A DNA stretch of 64,000 nt from DAMCAP01 sp032059445 (GCA_032059445.1 DAMCAP010000002.1:1-64000); one strand, 5' to 3'; shown: positions 34,115 to 43,813, counted from the first letter of the stretch. The notes: generated by a model from the sequence alone, not told the origin. Numbers and translations: made by a program.

Positions 34115-35020
34115 TTATTGGGGCTGACCGTCAGGGCGCTTATCTTGAAGGGGGATATGCTCTGTATGATTAAGAGGTACCCGACCAACAGGTGGCGCCT
34201 TGGTATATAAGCGCTCGATGAGGTAGCGGGCATATAGAGCTCTTGATACTCCCAGATAAGGTCTGACAAACAGCAGCGGCAGCACCAGCAAGGATAGCAG
34301 GTACCACCCGATAAAGGAGAGATCAAAGAGCACCAGAGAGCACTGCCTGCCCTTTGTTGCGATAATCGAGGCTTTGAGCGCTTTGCCGATGCTCATTTCA
34401 TGCTGGGAAGCAACCAAATAGGGAGCGACGAAATACCGCTTCTGATAAATCAAAGTCAGCAAAAGGCCTACCGCCAGCAATACCGATCCCCCTAGATAAA
34501 TCCCTAGGATCAGCATTTTTTCGAGGGGGTCGGTATCACTCTGCCACAGGAAGGTACCTGCCGCAAAGCAAAGAGATGCCGGAAGCATCAGCAAGATTCC
34601 CACCAAGGCTACCCGCACACCGATCGCCAGATTGAGCAGCACCGAGCGAAGAAACAGCTTAACCGAGCCGAAGTACTCAAAGATCGAAGCAATCCCCTCC
34701 TGCTGGTGCTTACCTGCCTCATAGTACCAGCTCAGCTCTCCCAGCTTTAAAGGGGTAAGAATTACATAGCTGAGCAGCAGTGTCAGAGTCGAAATCCCAA
34801 ACACAGCCCCCGACTGCCCCATCACATCATCAAAAAACACCTGAGGGGTGTCTAAAATATCCATGAAACCGGGGAGGTCTAATGCGATGGTACACACCAT
34901 CTCAAAGAGGGAAAACAGCAGCCCGACCCCTGCAATCAGCAGCACAATTGCAATTGCAGGGCTCCATTGGCCGGATAGTGCCCGCTTGGCATTTTCCTTT
35001 AACAACGAAAAGAATTCCAT
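34115..35020 (-). CDS. DUF975-like multi-pass membrane protein
   Basis: A 301-residue membrane protein with about six hydrophobic segments. The N-terminal pattern ENAKRALSGQWSPAIAIVLLI, a LKLGELSWYYEAGKHQQEG loop and RYFVAPYLVASQHEMSIGKAL are like the DUF975 family of Firmicutes. Function unknown. The C-terminal 30 residues are a polar Pro/Gln-rich tail ending in KRPDGQPQ. AAAGGAG precedes the ATG. It is co-directional with and 12 bp after cobO, but a functional link to cobalamin is not obvious. Confidence 0.75.
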   Translation of the reverse strand: MEFFSLLKENAKRALSGQWSPAIAIVLLIAGVGLLFSLFEMVCTIALDLPGFMDILDTPQVFFDDVMGQSGAVFGISTLTLLLSYVILTPLKLGELSWYYEAGKHQQEGIASIFEYFGSVKLFLRSVLLNLAIGVRVALVGILLMLPASLCFAAGTFLWQSDTDPLEKMLILGIYLGGSVLLAVGLLLTLIYQKRYFVAPYLVASQHEMSIGKALKASIIATKGRQCSLVLFDLSFIGWYLLSLLVLPLLFVRPYLGVSRALYARYLIERLYTKAPPVGRVPLNHTEHIPLQDKRPDGQPQ

Positions 35021-35031
35021 CCTGTGCTCCT

Positions 35032-35565
35032 TTAATATTCTATACCCTTACGGCTTTGTACTCCCTGCTGGTAGGGATGCTTCAGGGCGGTCATTACCGT
35101 CAAATAATCGGCGGCTTCTACGATTTGATCATTGGGGTTGCGCCCGGTCATGATAACCTCTACTCCCGCAGGGCGACTTTGGAGCAACTCAAGCAGCACT
35201 GTTGTATCGACCAGCTTGCAATTAACAGCATCCACTACTTCATCTAGCACCACCATGTCATAGCCATCCTCGGTAAAAGCTTGCCGCAGGGCTTCTATGC
35301 AGGCTTCGCAGCTTTTTGCCGCCTCTGCCAGCTCCTGCTCATTCATCTGGAAGACAAATTTCTTGATTTCCTCAGTACGCTCGATTACAATGCCAAGCCT
35401 GCGCAGCGGCTCCAGCTCACTGCTCTGCTGCCCTTTTAAAAATTGCAGCATCAGCACCTTTTTGCCTGCACCCAGCGCCCGCACCGCAAGCCCGATCGCT
35501 GCGGTGGTTTTGCCCTTACCATCCCCTACATAGAGATGTACCAAGCCCTTATTAATTTCTGTCAT
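35032..35565 (-). CDS. cobO: Cob(I)yrinic acid a,c-diamide adenosyltransferase
   Basis: Transfers the adenosyl group from ATP to Co(I) corrinoids to give adenosylcobalamin. 177 residues of the CobO/BtuR type. The P-loop GDGKGKTTAAIGLAVRALG (about 13) is placed near the N-terminus as usual, followed by VLMLQFLKGQQSSE, MVVLDEVVDAVN (Walker B-like) and VEVIMTGRNPN. AdoCbl is the cofactor of the class II reductase whose gene lies at 53-55 kb. GGAGGGC precedes the ATG at 35565. Confidence 0.95.
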   Translation of the reverse strand: MTEINKGLVHLYVGDGKGKTTAAIGLAVRALGAGKKVLMLQFLKGQQSSELEPLRRLGIVIERTEEIKKFVFQMNEQELAEAAKSCEACIEALRQAFTEDGYDMVVLDEVVDAVNCKLVDTTVLLELLQSRPAGVEVIMTGRNPNDQIVEAADYLTVMTALKHPYQQGVQSRKGIEY

Positions 35566-35705
35566 AATGCCCTCCGTTCCGCCGCCATAGGCGAGCACAA
35601 ATGTTATGCTGTCTGGCAGCTCTAGCAGTAGCTGCCCTTATTTAAATCATCTTATCTACATAAGTCTGGCTACTTTACATAGATCTATGCAAGCAGCTCT
35701 CAGAT

Positions 35706-36359
35706 CTATCGAGTCTCCTGCACCACAAACTTCAGATCGTCGCTCTTAGGACCGATGGCTCCGACTACCTCAAATACCCCCATGCTCATCCACATCTGAG
35801 TGCTCATCGAAATGGTAAAGCCCGATATATTGTTGCTTCTCCACTGGGTCTGGGGCGCCCTTGGCAGGCCAAACTGTGTGAGTAAGCCACTGATCACACC
35901 GCCATGGCAGATCACAGCAGCTTCGGTATATTTATTTTGAGTCATGTCCATAAAAATTGCGTTTAAAGCGGTGTGGATCCTATTGTGAAACTCCTGTGCG
36001 GTTTCCAGCGCATTGGGAGGTGGATTGTTGGCTGCATCCTTTAGCCAGGCGGCAAATTCCTTTGTACCTGCCAGCTGAGAGATCAGCTGTCCTTCAAAAT
36101 CTCCTAGGCTTAGCTCCATCAGCCCGTCCACCACCGTCAGAGGGGTATGAGGGTACAACAGGTCGGCAGTCTGGCGTGCCCGCTTTAAGGGAGAGCAATA
36201 GACCCGATCCACCCATGGGTACTCATAGTGACTTAGGGCCTCATTGATTTCATCAATTCCCGGCTGGCACAGATCCACATCGATGCGGCCTACATACCGC
36301 CCCTCTAGATTTCCTTGTGTCATGCCGTGTCGCAGCAAATGCAGCTTATATGTGATCAT
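35706..36359 (-). CDS. Histidine phosphatase, alpha-ribazole phosphatase-like
   Basis: A 217-residue phosphoglycerate-mutase-fold phosphatase. The catalytic LLRHGMTQGN (His at 10) and the later CHGGVI histidine are intact, as are the YCSPLKRARQTADLL arginines and ELSLGDFEGQ. CobC-type enzymes remove the phosphate from alpha-ribazole-5-phosphate late in cobalamin synthesis. Next to cobO this is the best guess, although the family is broad and general phosphatases look the same. It lies 140 bp upstream of cobO in the same direction. Confidence 0.82.
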   Translation of the reverse strand: MITYKLHLLRHGMTQGNLEGRYVGRIDVDLCQPGIDEINEALSHYEYPWVDRVYCSPLKRARQTADLLYPHTPLTVVDGLMELSLGDFEGQLISQLAGTKEFAAWLKDAANNPPPNALETAQEFHNRIHTALNAIFMDMTQNKYTEAAVICHGGVISGLLTQFGLPRAPQTQWRSNNISGFTISMSTQMWMSMGVFEVVGAIGPKSDDLKFVVQETR

Positions 36360-36586
36360 ATTTTCCTCCTATATGTATGGTTTATGTATTGATGTTCATT
36401 TTAACAGCTCCGAAAAGCTTGCAGGATGCCTATATTTTGTTGCCCTTCCCCCATAAATCCTAGGGAATCTTCGGGAAAAGCCTATGCCTCATGGCCTAAA
36501 TCTATAAAAGAATAAAGCTGTTTTCTGTAAAAATCGTTTCTATTTTCTACATATTCGACAATAATCCAGAATTTTGGAGTTTTCTC

Positions 36587-36615
36587 TTTACAAAGAGTCA
36601 GCGATATACTATAAT
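36587..36615 (+). promoter_or_regulatory. Promoter of the XRE regulator gene
   Basis: TTTACA, 17 nt, TATAAT. GATATACT recurs just downstream as AATATACT and may be an autoregulatory site. Confidence 0.75.
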
Positions 36616-36647
36616 CAATATACTCTAAGTATTTTGGAGGGTGAAAG

Positions 36648-37364
36648 ATGAACGCAGATTTCCCAAGGATACTTTGCCTGCTACGCAAAGAAAAAAATAT
36701 CAGCCAAAAGCAAGCCGCCGCAGAGCTGGGGGTTTCTCAGGCGCTTTTATCCCATTATGAAAAAGGCATCAGAGAATGCGGGCTAGATTTTTTGATCAGA
36801 GCAGCAGATTACTACGGGGTATCCTGCGATTATATGCTAGGGCGCTCTCCTGATCGCTCAGGCACAACCCTGACGGTAGATGATCTTCCCGATTCTCCCA
36901 ACATGGCCACCGACAAAGGCTTAAGCAAGATCGGTGCCGCCCCAATACTAACCAAGAAGCTGATCATCAATTCTCTAAACATCCTCTTTGACCTGATGGT
37001 GCACGCCCAAAATAAAGCACTGGCAAATGAGGTTTCGTCCTTTTTACTATTGGCCGTATACCGTATGTTTAGAATTATATACGCTTCCGACCCCAAAAAT
37101 CAAGATACCCTCTTTGCGATCCCAAAGCCTCTCTCCACTGCCTATACCCAAGCGGCCATGTCGGTCTGCGAGGCCAATGCAGCAGCCATCACCCACAAAA
37201 GCTTAAGCGAGCTACCACTGGTGGGAGAAGTAGGAGAGCTGGTGCCACAAAATATTACGACCGAGGGGCTATCTCAGCGGTATCCAAACCTTGCACCCTC
37301 ATTGTTTAACCTAATCCGAAACGCTGAGCAGCACGCACTCAGCCGCGATAACATCCGAAGATAA
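36648..37364 (+). CDS. XRE-family transcriptional regulator with helical C-terminal domain
   Basis: A 238-residue regulator. The N-terminal HTH (LRKEKNISQKQAAAELGVSQALLSHYEKG, with the DNA-contact SQALLSHYE, at about 13-41) is followed by LDFLIRAADYYGVSCDYMLG, standard for Cro/CI proteins. The remaining 165 residues are helical with no recognised ligand domain (KLIINSLNILFDLMVHAQNK). It may control the lipoprotein or nitroreductase genes, but nothing shows this. GGAGGG precedes the ATG, and a terminator isolates it. Confidence 0.88.
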   Translation: MNADFPRILCLLRKEKNISQKQAAAELGVSQALLSHYEKGIRECGLDFLIRAADYYGVSCDYMLGRSPDRSGTTLTVDDLPDSPNMATDKGLSKIGAAPILTKKLIINSLNILFDLMVHAQNKALANEVSSFLLLAVYRMFRIIYASDPKNQDTLFAIPKPLSTAYTQAAMSVCEANAAAITHKSLSELPLVGEVGELVPQNITTEGLSQRYPNLAPSLFNLIRNAEQHALSRDNIRR

Positions 37365-37374
37365 AAGCACTTAC

Positions 37375-37419
37375 AGGTGGTACGCTAAACCGTATAGGTT
37401 TATTGTACCACCTTTATTA
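37375..37419 (+). terminator. Terminator of the XRE gene
   Basis: AGGTGGTAC and GTACCACCT pair around a loop that has its own AAACC/GGTTT stem, followed by TTATTATT. Confidence 0.88.
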
Positions 37420-37693
37420 TTCGAAATAAACATCGCTTGATAATTTTTACCTTCTGTTAACATAGGGTTTTCGATATTTTTACCGCCTTTGGTCTAAGCT
37501 ATAAGTTAGAAGCTTTAGGAAGCCACCCCTTCCTTAGTCATACCAGAGGTATAAAATATATTTATTCCATTGCAGTAACTGCTGTAAAAATGCTATACTA
37601 AAGATCAAAAGCAGATCGTTTCTTGACATATGATCAAGCTGCAAAACGCAGCACTATAATACAGACCGAGCCATCGGGGATAGGAGAATCAAC
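37420..37693. other. Intergenic, 270 bp
   Basis: TTGACA occurs at about 37624 and TATAAT at about 37656, but 26 nt apart, so it is not a normal promoter. GCTGC-AAAAC-GCAGC is a small hairpin between them. No gene is seen. Confidence 0.4.
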
Positions 37694-38200
37694 ATGAATA
37701 CAATCATCCAAGCTCTACTAGATCGCCGCAGCATCCGCAAATATAAGACCACCCCTGTGGCCAAAGAGCAGATCGACACTCTGCTACAGGCAGCATTTTA
37801 TGCCCCATCCTCCAAAAACATCCACCCCTGCCATTTCATCGTCATCGATGACAAAGAAACGCTGAACTCCTTTAATGCCTTCCATGTCAGCGCCAAGATG
37901 TTTGACACTGCGCCTCTTGCTATCATCGTCTGTGGTGATGCAGCAGAGGCATGGGCTACCTGGCGTGATGATTGTGCCAGCGCTTCTGCCAATATCTGCA
38001 ACGCTGCTCATGCACTGGGGCTAGGCTCCTGCTGGTGCGGGCTATATCCGAGGGATGCCCGCGTCGACGGTATGAAGGCAGCCCTAAAGCTGCCCGGTCA
38101 CATTATGCCCTACTCAATGATTGTCATCGGTCACCCAGATGAAGTAAAATCCCGCCCCGAGAGAGATCTTGCTCATAAAGTGCATATCAACAAATGGTAG
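37694..38200 (+). CDS. Nitroreductase-family FMN oxidoreductase
   Basis: A 168-residue protein of the small FMN-binding nitroreductase family. The N-terminal phosphate-binding RRSIRKYKTTPV (about 12-23), FYAPSSKNIHPCHFIVI and the glycine-rich WCGLYPRD region are conserved. These enzymes reduce nitro compounds or quinones with NAD(P)H, and the physiological substrate is not predictable. AGGAG lies 8 nt before the ATG. The next gene, a lipoprotein, starts 100 bp later with no terminator between them. Confidence 0.9.
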   Translation: MNTIIQALLDRRSIRKYKTTPVAKEQIDTLLQAAFYAPSSKNIHPCHFIVIDDKETLNSFNAFHVSAKMFDTAPLAIIVCGDAAEAWATWRDDCASASANICNAAHALGLGSCWCGLYPRDARVDGMKAALKLPGHIMPYSMIVIGHPDEVKSRPERDLAHKVHINKW

Positions 38201-38303
38201 GCTATGCCCTGCCTTAGTGCACGCAAGATAAACTATATTATATAAAGCGCAGAACAAGGCATCTGCTCTGTGGCACCGCCAAATAAACGAAAGGAGGCCC
38301 AAG

Positions 38304-39611
38304 GTGCTTAAAAAACTACTTTCTCTGCTCTTATGCGCAGTCCTTTTGACCGGCTGTATGCCCAACTTTACCACCGACAGCCTTCTTTCTCCCCCTAAGC
38401 TGACCCCTGACCAAAGCAAGCTGTTTTCGGCACTAGAAGCAGCAATCGGCTCTAACAACTTCAAGCTAAAATACCCCCGCAGAGGGGAATACCTCTCCGC
38501 CTTTATCTTAGAGGATATCGACGACAATAACGTCCCCGAGGCTATCGCCTTTTATGAGTTGACGGTAGCCGGGGCTACCTCCACCTGGATGAGCATCCTA
38601 GTGCAGGATGAAGCAGGCGAATGGCGCAGTGCCGTACAGGTGCCGGGGCCTCATAGCGAGATAGATTTTGTCCGCTTTGCCCCCATCACCCAGCTGGAGC
38701 GTAAAAACATCATTGTAGGCTGGTCAGCCTCCAAGCGGGAGGATATGCAGGCTTCTGTCTACCTCTTTACCGGCAATCAGGTAGCTACCATGTTTACCGA
38801 GGTCTATGACGAGCTGCTCACAACCGATGTAGACCGTAACGGGCTTCATGAGCTGCTGCTCTTTACCAAAAACTATATCAAACCTGCCGCCATCCGCTTA
38901 GCGAGATTTGGCGCAAGCCGCGTGTCGATTGTCAGCGAGGTCAATCTCCCTACCTCCACCGTGGGCTTTGCCAATGTGGGGTACGGTGCGCTATCCACCG
39001 GCTTAAACGGGGTATTTGCCGATGTCAATCTTGACAATGGCATGATTACCACCATCATTGCCACCATTGATCGCTCCAACTTAACCGAGCTCTTTGCCGA
39101 GGATTTCGGGCTACAGACCAGCTTTGAGCGGCGCCCCCCCTCCATGAGCATTGGCGATATCAATAACGACGGCTACCTTGATCTACCGCAAAACGAGCTA
39201 CTGCCCGGCTATAGCGGCCAAAGCGATCTTGATAAGCTGTACCTGACTAAGTTTTATTCTATTGTAGAGGGCTCTTTGATACCCACTACCTATGCTATCG
39301 TCAACCACAAGGCAGGGTATATGCTCAAAGCCCCCCCTGCTTGGGAAGGCACCGTTACCGTACTGCCACAAGCCGACACCAACGAATGGCGCTTTGTGAT
39401 CTACGAGGGGTCCCTTGCCGCCAGTGAGCTGGAGCTTCTTAAAATCAAAGCCGTATCCCCTGGGGATTATGTAGATAAGTTTGACACCACCAACTACCGC
39501 ACCATTGCCACCAGAGGCAGCACCAAGTACCTTGCCTATATCCCCGATGAAAGCTACGATCAGCTTTCGATCAGCTATGAGGATCTTGAGAAGCTCTTTG
39601 CACTGCTCTAA
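38304..39611 (+). CDS. Large lipoprotein with Asp-rich calcium-type loops
   Basis: A 435-residue lipoprotein. The signal peptide LLSLLLCAVLLTGC ends in a lipobox (Cys at about 18). The soluble part has Asp/Asn-rich segments that look like FG-GAP or EF-hand-like calcium loops (EDIDDNNVPEAI, TTDVDRNGLHELLL, GDINNDGYLDLPQN) and could form a beta-propeller. Function unknown; a sensor or cell-wall role outside the membrane is possible. The start is GTG at 38304 with AAGGAGG 6 nt upstream. It is 56 bp before a two-component regulator gene and may sense for it. Confidence 0.82.
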   Translation: MLKKLLSLLLCAVLLTGCMPNFTTDSLLSPPKLTPDQSKLFSALEAAIGSNNFKLKYPRRGEYLSAFILEDIDDNNVPEAIAFYELTVAGATSTWMSILVQDEAGEWRSAVQVPGPHSEIDFVRFAPITQLERKNIIVGWSASKREDMQASVYLFTGNQVATMFTEVYDELLTTDVDRNGLHELLLFTKNYIKPAAIRLARFGASRVSIVSEVNLPTSTVGFANVGYGALSTGLNGVFADVNLDNGMITTIIATIDRSNLTELFAEDFGLQTSFERRPPSMSIGDINNDGYLDLPQNELLPGYSGQSDLDKLYLTKFYSIVEGSLIPTTYAIVNHKAGYMLKAPPAWEGTVTVLPQADTNEWRFVIYEGSLAASELELLKIKAVSPGDYVDKFDTTNYRTIATRGSTKYLAYIPDESYDQLSISYEDLEKLFALL

Positions 39612-39667
39612 GCCCTGAGCACTTAGGCAAAGTCACCCTATAACAATACAGAAAGAGGGAATGCCCC

Positions 39668-40363
39668 ATGAGAAGAATTCTGATCGCCGAGGATGAAGAC
39701 GCTATAAGAGAATTTGTCGTCATCAACTTAAAGCGTGCCGGATATGAAGTAACCGACGCCTCTGACGGGTTGGAGGCCCTTAGGAAGTTTGAAGAGAATG
39801 ATGGCGCATTTGATGTGGTTATACTCGATGTAATGATGCCTGGTGCCGACGGCTTTACCGTATGCAAAAAGCTCAGAGAGGCTTCCTCTACCATCGGCAT
39901 CGTGATGCTGACCGCCAAAAGCCAAGAGATGGATAAGGTAAACGGCCTGATGCTGGGTGCCGATGATTATATCACTAAGCCCTTTTCTCCCAGTGAGCTG
40001 GTGGCACGAGTAGATGCTATCCATCGCAGGGTTACCATGGCATCTCCCGCACAGCCTGCCAGTGAAATCGTACTAGGCCCATTTACCCTCAATAAAAAAA
40101 GCCGCTCCATCATGAAAAATGGTGAGCTTATCGACTTAACCCAGGTAGAGTACCAAATCATGGAGCTGTTTCTGACCAATCCTGACATTGCGATGGAGCG
40201 CTCTCAGATTCTTTCTGCCGTGTGGGGAGAAAACTACTTCGGCGATGCCAAGATCGTCGACGTCAACATCCGCCGCCTACGCATGAAGGTGGAGGATGAC
40301 CCCTCAAACCCCACCTACATCACCACCATCTGGGGCTTTGGCTATAAGTGGACCAAGTCCTAG
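39668..40363 (+). CDS. Response regulator, OmpR/PhoB family
   Basis: A 231-residue regulator. The receiver domain has acidic pocket EDED (about 8-11), the phosphorylated Asp in VVILDVMMPG (about 54), the Thr in VMLTAKS and the Lys in DYITKPFSP. The winged-helix output domain ends VDVNIRRLRMKVEDDPSNPTYI. Such proteins are PhoB-like and often answer envelope or phosphate signals. A kinase gene follows in the same direction, but 620 bp away with a repeat insertion between. The upstream lipoprotein may be part of the same system. Confidence 0.94.
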   Translation: MRRILIAEDEDAIREFVVINLKRAGYEVTDASDGLEALRKFEENDGAFDVVILDVMMPGADGFTVCKKLREASSTIGIVMLTAKSQEMDKVNGLMLGADDYITKPFSPSELVARVDAIHRRVTMASPAQPASEIVLGPFTLNKKSRSIMKNGELIDLTQVEYQIMELFLTNPDIAMERSQILSAVWGENYFGDAKIVDVNIRRLRMKVEDDPSNPTYITTIWGFGYKWTKS

Positions 40364-40503
40364 GAGCCTGCGGCGCATTATTATGCCTGCCCTACGGGTA
40401 TGAGGGATATTATCCGACTCGTTCATCACAACATAAATGCAGAATACCAAGCCATTTTACCCATTTATGAAATGATTTGCTTCGGATGCGCTCACGCCGC
40501 GCA

Positions 40504-40868
40504 GGCACCCTATTTTTGTTAAGCGACAAAAATAGGGGAAAAAGCGCTTCGGGGCAAGCCCCTGAGCCCCACGAGCAAAGCCTTGGCGGATTACGCTACG
40601 CAGCCTACGGGCTGCTTGCGATAACCGACCCAAGGGCTTGCCCTTATAGAGAGCCTGCGGCGCATCTCATGCCTGCGGGCAGAAGAAAAATCGCATCTCT
40701 GCCGTTAGGCATAATATTGTGTCGCAGACACCTTATCAGGACAATAGCTTGCATCGGTTGTCGCTTGATGCAAGCAAGCGCAATCCGGCAAGATTTGTCC
40801 GTGGGTTAAAGGCAGAGCCCTTAAGCGCTTTTTCCTCCATTTTTGTTACCCAACAAAAATGGCGTGCC
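40504..40868. mobile_element. MITE-like 365-bp element with long terminal inverted repeats
   Basis: The ends 40504-40549 and 40823-40868 are inverted copies about 46 bp long sharing ATTTTTGTT, ACAAAAAT and GGAAAAAGCGCTT, each with its own inner hairpin. No transposase or other credible frame lies between them. A separate direct repeat, GAGCCTGCGGCGCAT with downstream ATGCCTGC, occurs at 40364 and again inside at 40651. This looks like a small non-autonomous transposable or palindromic intergenic element inserted between the two-component genes. Confidence 0.7.
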
Positions 40869-40983
40869 CCACGGCATGAGTGCATCGAAGTGATGAGGGG
40901 ATAAGTTGCGTTTGGGCAATAATCACCACATCCCTGTACGCAGGCAGTATTGTTCTTATAAATATAGGAAGGGAGAATCAGAT

Positions 40984-42442
40984 TTGGCACAACGAAAGAT
41001 AACCAACCGCTGGCTGCTCAACAGCCTTGGAGTCATCGTCACCATCCTTGTGCTGGTGGAGCTGGCTTTTGCGGTTTCTATACGGCTGTTTTACTATAAT
41101 TCGGTGCGCCAAGCGCTGGTGGCACAGGCCAATATCGTAAGCTCCCTTCTAACCAAGTATTCCGAACAAAGCACCATGGATTTTGACCGAGAAGTGCGTA
41201 GCCTGATCGAAAACTTCGATCAAAAGGATCGCATGGAGCTGATGGCGCTGGATATCAACGGCAATGTGCTAATTACCTCTTCCGGCTTTGAGGTCACTAG
41301 CCGCATCGACCTGCCTGATTTCACCGCTGCCCTCTCCTCCTCCGATGGTCTCGGAGAGTATCAGGGTAAGCTAGGGGAGGAAAAGGTCTATGCAGTAACC
41401 ATCCTCTCACCGCATACCGAGGATGTCATCGCTGCTGTGCGCTTGATCGTTTCTCTGGGTAAAATCGATGAAGTGATCTATATCCTCATCGGCATGGCGC
41501 TGCTGGTGGGAGTCGCCATCATCTTTTTTGCAGTGCTTTCTGGCTCTTACTTTATCAATTCCATCGTTATTCCCTTGGGTGAGATCGGTACTACCGCTCG
41601 CTCCATCGCCTCAGGCAATTTTGACATCCGCCTAGAGAAGAAAAACGATGATGAAGTAGGAGAGCTCTGTGAAATCATCAACCATATGGCATCGGAGCTC
41701 TCAGCAACCGAAAAGATGAAAAACGACTTTATCTCCTCGGTTTCTCACGAGCTGCGCACCCCCCTCACCGCCATCAAAGGCTGGGGAGAGACCATCGTTG
41801 CCGAATCCTCCAGCGACCATATAGATACCAATACNNNNNNNNNNTAGCAAAGGGATGAGTGTGATCATGAAGGAAGCCGATCGGCTTTCGCTGATGGTCG
41901 AGGAGCTCTTGGATTTTTCTCGTATGCAGTCGGGCAGGCTCAGGTTAAATATCGCCCGTATCGACCTGCTGGCAGAGCTTGGCGAAGCAGTGTTGATGTA
42001 TACCGAGCGGGCAAAGCGGGAGGATATCGCCCTCATATATGACGAGCCCCTGTTTGATGCGCAGGTAATGGCAGACCCCAACCGACTACGGCAGGTATTT
42101 ATCAACGTGCTGGATAACGCCATCAAGTACTCCGACCCCAAGGATGTGGTCACCGTTGAAGCTACCGCAACCCCCGATTATATCTATATATCGGTTGCCG
42201 ACAGCGGCTGCGGCATCAGCCGTGAAGACCTCCCCAAAATCAAGCAGAAGTTTTATAAGGCCAACCTTACCCGCCGAGGCTCCGGCATCGGCCTAGCAGT
42301 GGCAGACGACATCATGAGGATGCACCACGGCAGCCTCGATCTTGAGTCTGCGCTGGGAGTCGGCACCACCGTCACCATCAAGATCCCTACCCTTAAGAAA
42401 TACGAAGCACTCATCGCCACCCAGCAAAGCACAGAAGGGTAA
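40984..42442 (+). CDS. Two-component sensor histidine kinase (frame broken by artificial gap)
   Basis: Membrane kinase, partner of the PhoB-like regulator. About 482 residues once the gap is removed. TM1 (about 10-33), an extracytoplasmic sensor of about 135 residues, TM2 (about 170-193), a HAMP domain, the HisKA motif SSVSHELRTPL and an HATPase with DNAIKYSD, DSGCGI and GSGIGLAV boxes. The 10 Ns at 41835-41844 shift the frame. Joining the flanks directly gives NTSKGMSVIMKEADRL, as expected. TTG at 40984 has GGAAGGGAG 8 nt upstream. Confidence 0.93.
41835..41844. other. Assembly gap (10 N), probably spurious
   Basis: Deleting the Ns joins AATAC to TAGC in frame and restores a typical kinase dimerisation-domain sequence. 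A missing length that is a multiple of three is also possible. Confidence 0.85.
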
Positions 42443-42547
42443 ACCCACCCGCCAAAGCTTTGGCCCAGGGCCGGCTACAAAATCTCCCCAGCCTGTCTTG
42501 GAGCTTCCCTCTAAGATGCTGCCGGCAAAATAACGAGAGGATTTACC

Positions 42548-43768
42548 GTGAAAAAACTGACTATTCAAAAAGACGTCAACGAAACCCTGCTGTTCTCCTT
42601 AATCCAGCTGATCTACTGGTCTTCCAACTGTGTGCTATATGCATTTCTGATGATGTTCCTGCGAGAGCATGGGTTTTCGAGTGCGGTATGCGGCATTACC
42701 GCCGCCCTCATTACCGGCATGGGGATATTTATCCACCCCTTGATGGGCTACATCTCCGATACTTACATCCCCAGCAAAAAAATCCTCCTCGGCTGCTTTG
42801 CGGTAGCCATCCCCTTTACCCTTGTGCTGCCCTATACAGTAACCCTTGGTACCGTATTTATTATGGCAGTAACTCTGCTTTCTTTCTTTGATAATTACCA
42901 ATACTCCATGATTGACTCCTGGGTCATTAAGCTTAAGGTCACTCATCCTCAGCTTGATTTTGCCAAAATCCGCTCCTTCGGCTCGCTGGGCTATGGCATC
43001 ACTGCCTTAATCTTTGGCAATATCATTGCAAAGTTTGGCTTTAACATTATGTTTTATGCGCACAGCCTGCTGCTTTTGATTGTGGTGCTCTGCATCCTCC
43101 CACTCCCCGAGGCTCCCTGCACCAACAACAATAAAACCCACACCAATCAAAAGCTCTCCTTCGCCGAGATCGTAGAGCTGCTGCTCAAAAATAAGCGCTA
43201 TGTCGTGCTGATGATCAGCGTCTGCCTCTATCAGTTTGCGATTCGCTCCACGGTTTCCTTCCTGGCACTGATCGTGCAGTCTGCGGGCGGCAACAGCGCA
43301 AATCTAGGGCTTATCACCTTCTGTGCAGCCTTTGAATGCCCCATTATGATGGTGCTCTCCCGCTTGATCCGTAAGGGTCTAAAGATGCCCTATATCTTTG
43401 CCGCCTCATTGTTTCTCAACGTCATCCGTTTGGCGGTGCTTAGCTTCCCTGTAGGTATAGAGGTCATCATTGCCATGCAGTTTTTGGGCGCAATTGCTGC
43501 GGGTATCTTTATCACCTGCTTTACCCAGTACATCAGCCTAATCACTCCCCCTTCCATCACTGCTACCGCTACAACTGTGGGCACGGCCTTGACCATGGGC
43601 ATAGGCGGTGTTGTAGGCAGTCTGGCAGGCGGCTATCTCATCGAGTGGTATGGCATACATACATATCTGGCCATCTGCTGCATCGTGATGCTGCTGGCTT
43701 TTATCACCTTCTTGCCTAGTGTGTTTTGGGAGCGCAGGCAGGCGCAGCAAAGCAAAACCTCTGCCTGA
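42548..43768 (+). CDS. MFS transporter, nucleoside-permease-like subfamily
   Basis: A 406-residue major facilitator with 12 predicted transmembrane helices. The HPLMGYISDTYIPSKKILL loop between TM2 and TM3 is the MFS motif A region, and PEAPCTNN begins the central loop. It is clearly related to the leftward MFS gene at 51792 (shared PLxGYxxDTxIPSK, DSWxIxLK, PxxPC). The substrate is unknown. The start is GTG at 42548 with GAGAGG upstream. It follows the kinase by about 100 bp. Confidence 0.85.
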   Translation: MKKLTIQKDVNETLLFSLIQLIYWSSNCVLYAFLMMFLREHGFSSAVCGITAALITGMGIFIHPLMGYISDTYIPSKKILLGCFAVAIPFTLVLPYTVTLGTVFIMAVTLLSFFDNYQYSMIDSWVIKLKVTHPQLDFAKIRSFGSLGYGITALIFGNIIAKFGFNIMFYAHSLLLLIVVLCILPLPEAPCTNNNKTHTNQKLSFAEIVELLLKNKRYVVLMISVCLYQFAIRSTVSFLALIVQSAGGNSANLGLITFCAAFECPIMMVLSRLIRKGLKMPYIFAASLFLNVIRLAVLSFPVGIEVIIAMQFLGAIAAGIFITCFTQYISLITPPSITATATTVGTALTMGIGGVVGSLAGGYLIEWYGIHTYLAICCIVMLLAFITFLPSVFWERRQAQQSKTSA

Positions 43769-43783
43769 TCACAATGACATCAT

Positions 43784-43813
43784 CCCCCGCCTATCTTGGT
43801 GGGGGTACTTTTT
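43784..43813 (+). terminator. Terminator of the MFS gene
   Basis: CCCCCGCC and GGTGGGGG form an 8-bp stem with TATCTT loop, then TACTTTTTA. Confidence 0.88.

Noticed and set aside
37624..37661. Sigma-A promoter before the nitroreductase gene (TTGACA and TATAAT)
   Set aside because: The hexamers are 26 nt apart, well outside the working range.
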